The position numbers and the translations under genes are program-made. Below the pieces are notes generated by a model. The model was not told where the DNA came from and did no database searches. It saw nothing but the letters and a program-made list of their open reading frames with translations. A DNA stretch of 64,000 nucleotides from Pampus argenteus (Eukaryota > Chordata > Actinopteri > Scombriformes > Stromateidae): NCBI GenBank assembly GCA_036937835.1, contig CM072875.1:13281001-13345000 (forward strand), written 5' to 3'. Positions within the stretch are counted from its first letter, which is position 1. Each line of letters opens with the position of its first letter. Below, piece after piece: positions 12,001-23,800 of this stretch.

Positions 12001-14703
12001 TAATTAGATCAGTGTTTTTTTTTTTTTTTTTACATTTGACTCTGTTATCTTACAATATGTTTGTGATTAATCAGGAGATACAGCAGCGTGTTATCGTTTC
12101 CTAACCAAGAATAATCATTTGCTTCCCTCCCTCTCTTCCCTCCCCAACATGCATAAGAACGTACTGGTTGTGGAGGTGAGTCAATGTTTTTTTTTTTCTT
12201 CTCTATTTTTCCTCTCTACCTAATGGGCATATTGTACTTCTTGCTGTTGTTGGCTATCAAGAGGAGCCATTTAAAGTTTTCTTTTCTTCAGGACTTGTTC
12301 ATCATGGGGAGAAAACTTTTTAATTAACTGCCCTATATTCAAGAACTCAGAGTTGCTTTTCAAACATCATCCTATAGTAAACTTTCTCTTGTTAGCTCAA
12401 TAATTGAGTGCTGTATAAGAGGAAAAAAATACATTCACAGTCAAAATAAATCATTTGGTTATTTAGTGATGATTGCTTACTGTACTTTTACGTAGTCATT
12501 GTATGATGAAACATTTTGAAACTGCAGCCATTAGTCAGCGCTCAAACATCCTTTTAATATGCACTTGAAGTCATTCATTGACTAACTACTATTGCAATGT
12601 AATGGCATTTTTATTATTGTAGTATTTCAAATTAATCATTTTTAGTACTGGGTTTTTATTTGATTTATTGTTATTCATCACAAGTGTCTTATAAGATATA
12701 GAAGTTTTAAAAAGTTTTCAATCACATTTAAAGCTGCTCTAATCGATATTTTTTTACATTACCAATGGATTAAATGACTATGTATAACGGAAACGTTGTT
12801 GCTCATAGTGGCGAACCCACAGAGAATTATCATCCGACACTGTGGTTCACCTCAGCTCAGCAGAGCTTTGTTGCATCTTTGGACTCATTGTTTTGGCATT
12901 ATGAGCTACAGCTTGCACTGTTATGGTTCACTCTCGCCAACGTTGTTTCCAGCAGCAGCAGGTGGCTGTTTTCAGTAAAGCTCTGATAAACAAACTAAAG
13001 ATGAACTAGCTGGTCTGACCAGGTAGAAGTCAACTAACATAGTATAAGTACTTTAGTTACTGTAACTGAGTAATCTTTTCTAGTACCTGTTTTTAATTTC
13101 CTGTTTTATTTTTGCTTTTTTTTTTTCTTCATATGACAATGTGTGGGGAAAAATAATCTTTTGTATATTAAACATTTTTAAATGACAGTCCTCAGTTTGG
13201 AGAGCAGCACTGTATTTTCAAAGGCATAAAAGTAGAGTCTATTGATACTGCAATAGTTACAATACATGAGTGACTGGTTCTACAGTGGGAATCATTTGTA
13301 ATGCGAATTTGCAGGTAATTTAAAGTACTTTACATCAGACAAAATCAACACAATAGAACAACATTTACAAATAAAATGTAAACCAAAATAAAAAGTAGAA
13401 TAAAAGGAAAGGTATTTCTGAGTTGTTTTTTTTTTTTAAGTAAATTTTTTTCTTTTATTTGATTATTTTTTTTACCTATTCATACTTCTTCTTGAGTAAT
13501 ATTCAAGTCAAGAAACTGCGTTTCTACTTGAGTAATAGGTCACTCTGCTCAGTCCAGGCGCTATTGAGAAATGTTTGAGTGTAAGTGTGTATATGCAATC
13601 CGGATCTATATGTAGGGCATGTTGACATACATTTACATCACAAACATGGCAAAGTATTCTTCCACCACTACTTTAACCTCAAATGGAAGAAAGAGAAAGA
13701 GTTCAGATTTGTTTTTTTGTGTAAAACATCACATGTTGATTTTCAATTCTCTTTTTCAGTGCACATAAATGGTTGTGTAATGAGTACAACTTGACCAACT
13801 TCTTCTTTTTTTTTTACTTCTACCACAGTGTGAAATTGATCCATTTTTGACTGGATTTCCTCATTGAAAATTTCATGCTTTTTTTTTTCTTTCATTTTAC
13901 AGGCCATTGTAGGCACTGGAAAGACAATGAAGACTCTCCTGAAGCATGTTGAAGCCTTCAGGCCCAAAATGATCAAAGTAGCAGGGTAGGTTATGGCTGT
14001 ATAGACCTCTAAACAAAGCCAGCCCGTTTGTACTGCTTTGTGAATCACTGAATTTCCACCTTCATGTCTAGACGGAGACAAAGCAAAAAAATAAGTGACG
14101 CAGGTTTCAGGTGGTATGGTTTTTAAAATTAGTTCTGCCTTGAAGACCTATGTAACATGTATGAATAGGATATTGTACCATAACGTCTGCTTTTATTTCC
14201 CCCCCCAGATTGCTAGTGAAGAGAGTGCCGCATAACACAGCATGTCTTCCCGACTGTATGTACCTGACCAAAACCTGTTGTGTGTTTATGAGTCAATGAA
14301 TCATGCACATTTTAAAACGGCTCATTCTTGTTAGTCAGTGAGTCAATTGTCACCGTTAATACTTTTGTCATTGATTTCAGATGTTGGCTTTGAGATACCC
14401 GATCGTTTCGTGGTTGGATATGCCTTAGACTACAATGAGTATTTTAGAGACTTGAATGTAAGTGATGCCTTTTTTTTTTTTTTGAGTTGAGACAATAGTG
14501 ATCCTGTTTATGAGGAAGAGTTCATGATGAGTCTGATAACACTGCCCTGCATATTACAGTAATATACTAAAAAGGACTGTAATGGTAATGTTGTTGAACT
14601 TACCCATATTCTCCATTCTGACTTTGTTGTTTTACTTCCCTGTTTTTTTCTCCAGCATATCTGTGTGATCAGCGAAAGTGGGAAGACAAAATATAAGATT
14701 TAA
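9020..14703 (+). CDS. prtfdc1: Phosphoribosyltransferase domain-containing protein 1 (HPRT-like)
   Basis: Nine coding exons: 9020-9067, 9322-9428, 10010-10193, 10544-10609, 12158-12175, 13903-13985, 14209-14255, 14381-14457 and 14656-14703 (TAA). All introns are GT-AG. The product is 225 residues, the length I recall for human PRTFDC1, against 218 for HPRT1. The internal exon lengths 107/184/66/18/83/47/77 reproduce the HPRT1 gene structure, including an 18-nt microexon. Retained family motifs are LKGGYQF (PPi loop), FIRLKSY (catalytic-loop Ser-Tyr), LLVKR (purine-binding Lys) and the GFEIPDRFVVGYALDYNEYF region. The PRPP-binding motif, VEDIIDTG in HPRT, reads VEAIVGTG here. The catalytic Asp is Gly, as in PRTFDC1, and the preceding ribose-binding Asp is Ala (residues 145 and 142). 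HPRT1 salvages hypoxanthine and guanine in the cytosol, but this protein is probably inactive or nearly so. The start ATG is chosen because its exon joins in phase to ISDDWPGY. The neighbour is arhgap21, as in human. Confidence 0.95.
9429..10009 (+). other. prtfdc1 intron 2
   Basis: AT-rich intron between donor GTACAC and acceptor TTTACAG. An ORF reads through the acceptor into exon 3, but its upstream part shows no HPRT similarity and is not coding. Intron 1 (9068-9321) is short and unremarkable. Confidence 0.7.
11044..11067. repeat. (TG)n microsatellite
   Basis: Perfect 24-bp TG run in prtfdc1 intron 4. Confidence 0.95.
11276..11300. repeat. (CA)n microsatellite
   Basis: Perfect 25-bp CA run in prtfdc1 intron 4. 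Confidence 0.95.
12176..13902 (+). other. prtfdc1 intron 5, rich in repeat-like sequence
   Basis: The largest prtfdc1 intron. It carries a repeat-like block (about 12760-13015). Flanking stretches with TACTTGAGTAAT-type motifs (13050-13080, 13480-13545) look like decayed copies of a common fish element. No coding sequence is supported. Confidence 0.6.
12760..13015. repeat. Probable teleost interspersed repeat fragment
   Basis: The block ends with ...GCAGCAGCAGGTGGCTGTTT, then CAGTAAAGCTCTGATAAAC and GATGAACTAGCTGGT. I recognise this as close to a non-autonomous repeat seen repeatedly in fish genomes. Boundaries are approximate and no terminal repeats were identified. ORFs inside it are not considered genes. 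Confidence 0.4.
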
Positions 14704-15306
14704 ATAAAGGACGGCGAAAGAGGCAACTGTCACACAAATGTCATCTCACAGCAAGCCTGAGCATTTTCCTCGAGATGCCGTTCGCTTACAGCTGCCGCTG
14801 TGACATTTGATCTCTTAGTCGTCCCCGTTTTGTTCTTTTCATTCCTTCTACGAGACTTATACAGATTTTAACTGATAATTTTTTAGCAAAACGAGTACAT
14901 ATGTTTAAAAATGTTTTAATTCTTAACTTAATTCATGTTCACAAATTCTGATTGACATGGACAATTTTTAATGCTAGGATACTGCTACTGTTTGCCTTAG
15001 TTTATACCTAAGACTGATGCTCCTTGTATGCAATGTGAAGAACTTGATAATCGTGACCTGCGTGAATGTGATGGGGAAAATTTGTTGTTTCTTTTGAGTT
15101 GCACATTTAAAAAAAAAAATTTTTTATTAGGAAAAATTTGCAATTTGGCGATATAATGGTGCATTTTCTTCATCATCTCTGTTACGTTTTTCAAAGTAGT
15201 TCTGTAAACACTAAGCAATGACTACCTCTGTTTGTTTTTTCAGTGTTTGAGGTTGAAGTGGAGTAGATTTTGTCCATTTTCTTTTTTAATCTAACATAAA
15301 ATAAAT
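14704..15306 (+). other. prtfdc1: Probable prtfdc1 3'UTR
   Basis: Follows the TAA stop. An AATAAA overlaps the stop region (about 14704) and another lies near 15300. The distal one gives a roughly 600-nt 3'UTR and is more plausible, since the first is too close to the stop. Inferred only. Confidence 0.45.
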
Positions 15307-16399
15307 TTTTTTTTAACATTTCTGTGTTCTGCTAGTGTAATGTGACCGGCCAGAGCTGCATGCTGAAACATGGCAAACTTGGTAAACCATTCATGAACGG
15401 AAAAAAAAAAAAAACACAGGTTACCTGCAAATGAACTACTAAAAGGAACAAAAGAGAGCCCATTGCGTTGAGCTGATGTGTTCTTACACCTGACATATGA
15501 CTCCCAGTTTTTAAGCAGAGAACACAAAGTGCTATAACACAAGACCGTTCCTCTTGGTACTGAGGTCTACTGGGGATTACAGTGAATTGTACTGTCTGAC
15601 CTTTTAACAGAATTTAGTGCTGAGGATAATGTCTGTGTGAAGCAGTCAAATAGTATAAGAGAACAATCCTAGGTGGAAGTGGACGCAGTATTAAGAAAGT
15701 AAAAGTACACACTACAAATAATTGATTGCAATTACTGCATTCAAAGTGTCAATTAAAAGCATAGAGGTACGAGTAGAAAAAAGAAGTATCAAAATTAGTA
15801 GAAGTAGTATGTGATGCATGATTAGATAGATAGATATAGATGTGTAAATAGCGTTGTATGCATCTGCTAACCATTGCTGTTAAATTGGCCTACAATGGAA
15901 AAGTTATTTTGCAGGTGTATATCCGCAGTAAAGTCACTGGAAGTAGAACTGGCTGGACAGGACAGCTTTGTGAAAGTCTCCTCCCTAAACTGACCTCTGC
16001 AACAAAAGCTTTCAACCCCAAGAACAGGTGGCCCCTTATGTCGAAGAGGAATAAATGAGGACATTTGTCAGGGCGCTGAGAAGTTGACCACGTTTTTTTT
16101 TTTTAAAGTCTCTAGCATCGTATTGTGTGTAGCAAAAGGAGCGTCTGTTTTAAACATTTAATTTGAATCACCTGCTAATGGCAGCACGATGAGAGCAAAG
16201 ATTACTTGCCGTGTGGTATGTGTGAACTCACATTCCACATCCACTGCCATCTGCATGCCAGCCCTGCTCGACCTCACTTTGAACCAAGACATGTGACTCC
16301 TCGTCCAGCCGTGTTGTTCAAATTAAATGAAAGCGGACATCACTGTAAACAGCAGTAACTGAAATGTGGACTTGATGAACAGTTTGTGAGCGTATCTTT
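15307..16399. other. Intergenic region between prtfdc1 and arhgap21
   Basis: About 1.1 kb without a supported gene. It includes a decayed dispersed repeat (15676-15810) and a short TAGA run near 15825. Confidence 0.6.
15676..15810. repeat. Decayed dispersed repeat (teleost-type)
   Basis: The series GGTGGAAGTGGACGCAGTAT, AAGTAAAAGTACAC and CTGCATTCAAAGTG with AAGTAGTATGTGATG resembles a degraded copy of a fish repeat with a 'GGTGGAAGAAGTACTCAG / AAGTAAAAGTAC / CTGCATTCAAAA' layout. Recognition is from memory and the boundaries are approximate. Confidence 0.4.
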
Positions 16400-16757
16400 T
16401 ACTTTTACTTCCCCCCCTTGGGAGTGATATAGATCTCGGATCAGTTGAACTCCGTTGGAACGGTTGAAAAACACAACGGAGCGGTGACTTTGTAAGCTCG
16501 CACGCAATTAGTCCGATCAAATACAACGCCGCTTGTGATTGGCTGAGAGTGTCCTGTTGACTGAAGGTGGACTCCCAGAGAGTTGGGAACGCTGGAAGCA
16601 AAGAAAAAAAAAAAAAAAAAAAGAGAGAGAGAAATCCAGCTACAGAGCTGCACCATGCGCCTCCCCTGAATGGGGTTGGGATAATCACCGGGAAGCCGTT
16701 TGTACTCAAGATATATTAAATTATGACAACCCCTGATCATCTTGGAGTTCCCACGCC
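16400..16757 (+). promoter_or_regulatory. arhgap21: Probable arhgap21 promoter region
   Basis: The region upstream of the first candidate exon holds an inverted CCAAT box (GATTGGCT, 16537-16544) and scattered CpGs. The CpG density rises further between 16750 and 16820 (TTACGGACAACCGCCGCCGC). A long A tract lies at about 16603-16622. The exact transcription start is unknown. Confidence 0.4.
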
Positions 16758-17719
16758 ATGGTTTTACTTCGTTTTATCGCTTTTACGGACAACCGCCGCC
16801 GCCCGCCTGTAACGATGAGTCTCAACTACACAGGTAACTTTGTTTAAACTCCAGCCCTTTAGCATGGATGCTAACGGCAGCGCTAGCAGCCTGTTGCCGC
16901 AGTTGTTTTTTTTTTTTGGTTGTTGCGCTTTAAACAAAACCTACTTTACAAGCTTTACGTGTAGCGTTCACAAAGTATTTATCATGGAAAATGGCGACGG
17001 CGTCTCATATCGATATTTTTTGTGGTAACTGTTTTAGTTAAAAGTATCAAAGGAGAAGCTACTTTAGTTGGTCGTTTTGAGAACAACAGCCCGACTCGCT
17101 CTGTTCGTGTCTCTGTTGAGCATCGATAAAAAAAAATAAAAAAATCTTTTTAAATCACGAAACCGACGGTTTTAGTATCAAGACACAAGCCTTTTTTAAG
17201 TGTATTTAAGTGATTATATGTATAATCTGGATTTACACGGTTATACTCGGTTTTGTTGTAACTTCATTTCAAACGTGACGGACATTTATTTCGCCCTGCC
17301 TCCCGTCCCTGTTCACTTGTTGCTGGTCATTCATTATGCAGTGTTGACTATCCACGTTGTTGTGCTCCAAGCTGATGACAACAAACCCGAATAGTTGTTG
17401 TGTGAATAACGTGGTGACGACGTGGTACGTTGTCACACCACTGCGCAGCTTGCTTTAAGTGCTACTTAATCAAGTGTACTAGTGTTTGTTGACTGTTGAT
17501 TGTCCAGAATTAGGCAGGGATGGTCCACTATTATCCACGTTAAACAATTAAGTATTGCCTCATGTTGTTTTACAGACCTTTGAGCAGCCATATCTGATAT
17601 CTGAGCCATTAATTCATAAACCTTAGTGCAATCAGCAAATCTAAATGCATTTAATTAACCCAAATATGTCTCTCTTTCAAACAGATGGATTAATAAATCA
17701 AACAAGAATGAAGGAATAA
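16758..17719 (+). CDS. Candidate spliced upstream ORF in the arhgap21 5' leader (36 codons)
   Basis: An ATG at 16758 in a strong Kozak setting (GCCATGG) stays open to a GT donor after 16833. If joined to the acceptor ending at 17684 it continues in frame to TAA at 17717-17719, 97 nt before the arhgap21 ATG. A second in-frame ATG occurs at 16815. The 36-residue peptide has an Arg/Pro-rich middle and no domain I recognise. It may act as a translational regulator. The 5' end of the mRNA is not visible, so inclusion of this ATG is inferred. Confidence 0.35.
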
Positions 17720-17816
17720 TTTGGACCAAGTGGGACATATTTTTCCGTGCATCTAGCTGGAGATTCCTTCCTTCGATGTGGGTGTTCACAGACAACAGGA
17801 TTTTAAGTGAAACTGA
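16758..17816 (+). other. arhgap21: arhgap21 5'UTR: leader exon, intron and start of exon 2
   Basis: A donor (CAG|GTAACT after 16833) and an acceptor (CAAACAG ending at 17684) define a probable 5'UTR intron. Exon 2 then runs 17685-17882 and includes the main ATG. The leader exon is CpG-rich. The intron (16834-17684) holds no gene. Confidence 0.5.
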
Positions 17817-20800
17817 ATGATGGCATCACGTTGGGTTCCTACTTGTGAAGATGACGAGAGACAACAAACTTCTTTCTGTGAGGTAAATACAACACAAGCC
17901 AAATCTCAGATACTTTGTATCTTAGACAATAGTCTTCCTAAAATACTGGGGAAAAAAATGATTCATATGTTGATCATGAAAGTTATTTTTGGCTGATTCA
18001 TTGGTTCTGGTGTCTGTTATAGTCTCCGTCTGTTTAGTTTGGTGTGGGGGAGCAATAGGCTTGACACTTTGGCTCAGCTGTTTAAGTATGTAACAACTCC
18101 TGTCAGGAGTGTTTTTGTTCTTTATCTCACCAAAGCATCACTATTTTGGTTACAACCATTGGTGTGTCACGTTTTTTTTTTTCGGTTTTTTTTTTCAAAG
18201 GGTTTTCCTTGTTTTTCTCTTGTAACGGTGTAACAGTTTTTGTAGATGGAGAGAACAAAAGACAGGTTTTTGTTTGCCAGGTGTGATTTGAAATCTTAAT
18301 CAAACTCATCTCTGGTGGAAGTGGGAGGAGACGATAACATCGAAGCGGTTTATTCAAGACGTCTTTCAGATTTTTAAGCCGTGACCCCTTTAATACCAGA
18401 CAGGACGCCATCTGCTCCTCTGAAAACGTGTCGACTGAATGAAGACCTTCATAGTAAAATAGGTAGCAGCCCATACTCTTTGAAATGAAAGGACACTTAT
18501 TTATAGAAACTGTAGTTTTCTTTCATTCCCCCTACCACCTTTTAATCTAATATTCAGCGATTCATTTAAGCCTCCCTGCTCCTGTGTCAATAGTCTGTAA
18601 ATGAAGAATGTGAAGCGCCTCATGTTATCATTTCCAACAGGCAACATGTGCTGAATTTGATCTTAGATCATTGGGCAGATCACAAAGTATCCCTCAATAA
18701 TAGCAAGATAATTAAAGGTTGGTTTTTTTTCAGAGCATTGAGAATGATATAGTATAGTGTGAAGGAAAACCTCGGTTCACTACAACCAGTGAAAATCCTT
18801 TTTAGCAGTCCCTCTAATAAGGCTGCCACACAAACCAATTCATGTGCTAATTTGGAGCCAGAAACCCCCCAGAGTTTCTGGTCCTGGGATTTTCTGGAAA
18901 TGACGGCACTGTGGATTTGAAGATTTAAGGATTTTTTCCTACCTAAGAGAATGTTTAAAACAAATTGTGATGGTCTCAGTTAACAGATAAGAGAAAGCAT
19001 TGCCCTGATTTTGGTAGTATTTTCTTTATTAGTTGAGGGTCCCATTTTTATCAAACTTCATCATTGTTTCACATGTAGTCTTTTTCATAATTTATAATAC
19101 CTGCTCATCAGATTGTTTATACCTCAGTAGAACGACAGAAATGAGTGGAGCGAAATTATTATTTGGGGTGATAAAGCATGATCCATATTTAGCTCTGCAG
19201 GGGGTATTGACAAACAGACCCTGTTGCCACAATCTTGGCCTCATTAAAGCTCAGTGTTTATCTCATTTAGAATAGCTGGCTTTTACAGAACCCTCCGCGC
19301 AGGCATTGTATGGCTAACTGATGGCAGTCGGAAGGGAAAATTGACCATCAATTGGATAGAAGAAGTCTGTTACTTCCTGTTGCCTTATGGTTGCATCTGC
19401 AGTGTCTCAAGAGAAAACACAGATAAGATATGTGATTTGTTTTCTTCCTCATTGCAGTGTCACGTCACCTTTTTTTTTTTTTATAGCTTAACTATTAGTT
19501 TGAATATTTATTTATTTTTATTTTTTTTTTAGAAATGCTGCTTATTAAATCAATTCCTTATCATTCAAGTGAGTAGTTAGAGACATGTTGGAAAATATGC
19601 GCTGCTGGAAAAAAACAATGTCTTTGGGCAAAACATCAACATTTCTTACAGGCTGAACAGTTTTGTATTCAACATATTTTTATTTAAAAAAAAGTAAGCA
19701 TTTAAAGTAGACTATAGCAATGACAAATCTTTGTGAGAAAATGACTACTATGGGCACTTTTAGAAACCAAATACATCAGTGACTTCATCACACGGATGAG
19801 GAGGAGGAGGGGGGGTCTCGTTGCTAACTGCAGCTGTGGACAGTTGAGTTGTCACTACAGCACTAATTGCTATAGGGAATAGGCCTTTTATGGATGATAC
19901 ACAGCCTTAATTCATTCAGTGTTACTATCTCTAGTAGATGTGGTGTGTCATCCATATAATTTATGTGTTTGCTTCTGGGTTGTTTTTCCTGGGTATTCTG
20001 GGAAATGTGGAAATACACATTTAAAAAAAAAAATACTAAAACAAAAAAACCCACAATTTTCTATTCTGTATTTGCCAACGATGGACTCTATTTGGATGGG
20101 CAGTTTGGGACCACCTTCGTCTAGTAAATACCACCACAAAGTACAACCACAAAGCTAATATTTCAAGGTTAATGTATTAGATAGCATTATGTTGGACAGG
20201 TGTTAATATTAATATTATTGTGTCCATTTATGAAACACAAAGATTTACCCCTTCCCACTCAAAAAAAAAAGAAACGGTCAGTTCCCTTCTGTTAAAGAAC
20301 CATAGATTATGTTTAAAATATATATACATTTCATTTTAAGTATTGTAACATTGCAATACTGTCATTTGCAGCATGACATCCTGAATGAATAGCAGCCCAC
20401 AGGACTGTTCTGTGTCCCATTAGAACTAGAAGTGTGACGTGCACAAAATGAACCATGGGTTCGCGTCGGCTGAGTAATGATACTCTCAACCTTGTCCTGC
20501 GCTACAAGGCTGGAACGCCCAGGCTCACCAACGGCCCGCTGTATCATTATCTTAGGCTTTTCACAATTAAGTGCTTGGTTTGGACGGGATGTGGTGTAGA
20601 ATTTAGCAGCCCACAGAGAACTAGGTTTCTTCACATTTTCACGGTTGTGTACTTGTCTGATGTTTTCAGAGCTGATGTCATGCAGTGCTTTCTAATGTGT
20701 CATTTGGTGATGTCAGCAGAGGGTTTTAAACACACACACACAGACGATGCAACTTGGTTTAGTATTTACTGAAAATGAACAAGGTAGAAATTCCAGTTTT

Positions 20801-23800
20801 TTGTTTTTTTTAGTGTGTACGTAGCCAGCATATGGTATTTGTGGTGTATTTTCGTGTAAACAGCTGGGCATGTAAAGTTATTAACCTAAAATTTCAGATG
20901 TTAGGGAGCCACTTACTGTATGCAGTCACATTACAATTGCTGATGTTGCTCTGAAATCATAATAATTAACAATTTATTATTGGTTGTGGTGTTTTCATGG
21001 GAGTTGTTGATAATAAGGGCAAATGTACCACCAGACCAACCAGGATCTGGTGTTTGAAATCAAATGCCTCCTGTAAACGCTCTCGCAGCTGCCTCGCTCA
21101 GCGCAAATATCAGTCTGGCATCCTGGTGATTCATAAATGACTGGGAAGCATTCATTTGTAGGCTCTAGAGAATAACTTTGTTTTTTTTAATGTGGTTTTC
21201 CTTTCATGTGCTTTTTCTTTGTGGCCACCTTTTGTCAAGTAATCTCATGTTTTCTTTTTATTTTGATTTCCCTCTTGACGTCTTTTTAGTTAAGCATTAT
21301 TCATCTAAATACCATATGAATAAATGTAATGGAATGAATCTGGTCTATCAGGTTTATACTGGAGTCTGACTCTGTTCCCTGTCCTTTAATAACAGCTGTG
21401 TTTTTCATTAGGTAAAGGGGAAAGGGAAACCATGTGGGAAATGTGGGTTTGGACTTTATTGACCTGGAATGTCACAACAGTATTAACTATGCAAGTGGCT
21501 ATGATAACACTGCTCGGTTGGCATGTGTCTGTCAGGAGGCCCACGGCCCCTTCTGTCGTCCACATCTAAAGATCAGAGGGCTGGAAATTGCCCCGTGCAT
21601 TCACTGGCTGCTAAATCAGATCCAGTAAACTGGGATTGGCTTGCCCTGGAGACACGAGGGGAGAAACGCAGGCATTTCAAACATCCAGTTGATCTATTAT
21701 CATATCGCCGCAAGATCCTCTCCGGTTGTGGATTTAAATGTGTTTTTTTGTTTTGTTTTTTTTCCTTAGTCATACAGTCATTGACTTCAACTTGGAAGTG
21801 TTGTGATCAAAGAACAGCCAAAGCTGTACACAGTACAACCAGTTTTTCTAGTTTCATCAAAAATACATTGGTGTCAGCTGCACCTGCAGTACTGTTTCTC
21901 AGCCAGTCATAGTAGAGGTGTGGGTCCTTGCACGCGTTTAAACTCTGTATGTGCTCAGAAGTTTCAGGTTGCTTCTTAAAATATGCTTTGTTTCAAGTGC
22001 TTTATGTTGTGGCCTCTTTCAAAAATATATAGTTTAAAAGCGAGATACTTGGTTGTTACGAAGCAGTAAAACTCTCCACAAAAGACGCACAGAAACATGC
22101 TTTAACTTGGTGCTCACCTCCAGGCACACAATGTATTTCTAATGAGCCACTGAGCACAAGGCTGATTTTTTATCCTGTTCCATACTTGGATGGGATGTTA
22201 GTAGTTTTAAGGTGTTGTGAACAAACTGTTGATGTTGTGTTTTTTTGTTTTTGATCTTTAAATGAGGTTTGGTGTGTGTGAGAAAGCTGTTCATATTTAT
22301 TTTAATCAAAACATACGGGTCCAATTTGTAGGATTTGTATGTTTTTAGTTTTGCAATTGCATCCTTTTTATCATGTTTATCTTAGTTCAGTACCGGCTGT
22401 GTTAATATTCTGGCGATTCATTTCAATTGCCAGACATTTTACTCAACATATCTGCCCAGGCAGAGATAGCGTGAATGCAAGCTCATCAAATTCCTCACAT
22501 TGTGGGGGAAAGTCTGTGTTTCAGTGAGGGTGGGGGAGGGTTTGTTTGAGACGGGATGAGCGGAAAAAAACAAACTTTTTTTGTGTGGAAATACAGGACT
22601 ATTTGAACAGAGGAGTTCCTGAAAGTTGTGCTGGAACAGGGAATATGATATGGGAAGATTTGAGTAAAGGGGGGGTGTTGCTGAACAAAGGTGTGAGGCT
22701 ATAAATAGCCAGTAAACACAGGGGTGGGTGTCCAGAGCCCTGAAGCCTGACATGCTCTACTCCAGCTGTGAAAATGGGACACCCTAAACATTGGACAGAT
22801 AGTAAAGTTTTTCTCCTCTAAACCCTGCCCATTATGACTGACACTTATTGTTTTCAGTAATAGACACTTAACGGTATTACATATTATGATATGTAAATTG
22901 GATATAGATGAAGGCTTTTATTTTTCGTTTTATTCTTTTCCAAACTGTTCAATAAGGCTACTCGTTCAGCTTAATTTTAGGGCAAGTTTCTTTCCCAAAA
23001 CTTTTACTCAAGGGTAAAAACAGGAGCAAACCAGTGCAGATGTTGATATCCTACTGTTTTGAAATCAGCAGATGAAAACCAACCGTATTTACAGTGTCAG
23101 TAGTCGCATTAGGGGACCCTAAACAAGAGATATTCCTAATGATTAATTTCCCTGTTGCTTAAATGGAAATATGAATGGAAATATAAATGTATTATTTTTT
23201 TTTTTTTAAAACGTCTACCTCCACATTTTCTTTGTGTAGAATGACTCTCCAGAGTGGCGAAACTTGGCGGATTCTCCTGCAGCACAATACCCAACAGAAG
23301 AGGAGCCGTTCTCATGGCCGAGACCCAAAACTGTGCGTCTGCGCCGCACCTCTCAAGGGTTCGGCTTCACTCTGCGCCACTTCATTGTGTACCCACCTGA
23401 GTCGACCACACACTGCTTCCCGGTATGTATAAAGATTTATTATTAAACCTGTCAGAAGTTTTCATGAGTTTCATTCACTTGAGTATTGTTTGCCTATCGC
23501 ATAAGATAAGACTGAGTCAACAAAAAAATCTAATGCCCATGTGCTAATATCTGTGACCATGAATAGCAAAGTCACTTATTTCTATGTTTTTTTTTTGTTT
23601 TTTTTTACAGGAGGAAGGTCATGGCAGTGGTAAGCAGAAAAACTCAACTATTCCTCTTCATGCCTGCCCTTCAGCACTGCTGAGTCAGGGCAGTGCCTCT
23701 GACTTCTAATGACTCTTAATCCATCCACTCTTTGGCTCTTTTTGCTTCCTTATGCGATGAGAACAATGTAGCTCCTGTGTGCCACTGACCTTTGTTGAAG

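Larger units (their letters stand above)
10610..12157 (+). other. prtfdc1 intron 4, with microsatellites
   Basis: Contains a TG run (11044-11067), a CA run (11276-11300), long T tracts near 11691-11709 and 12014-12030, and a CTCF-like match at 10725-10740 (CCTCAAGAGGGCAGCC). No coding sequence is supported. Confidence 0.65.

Noticed and set aside
9020..14703. Calling the HPRT-like gene hprt1
   Set aside because: The length (225 residues), Gly at the catalytic Asp position and the arhgap21 neighbour all indicate prtfdc1 rather than hprt1.
20362..20772. Overlapping ORFs of 90-105 codons on both strands in arhgap21 intron 2
   Set aside because: No domain, no good splice context, and both strands are equally open. 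Consistent with chance in a slightly GC-richer patch.
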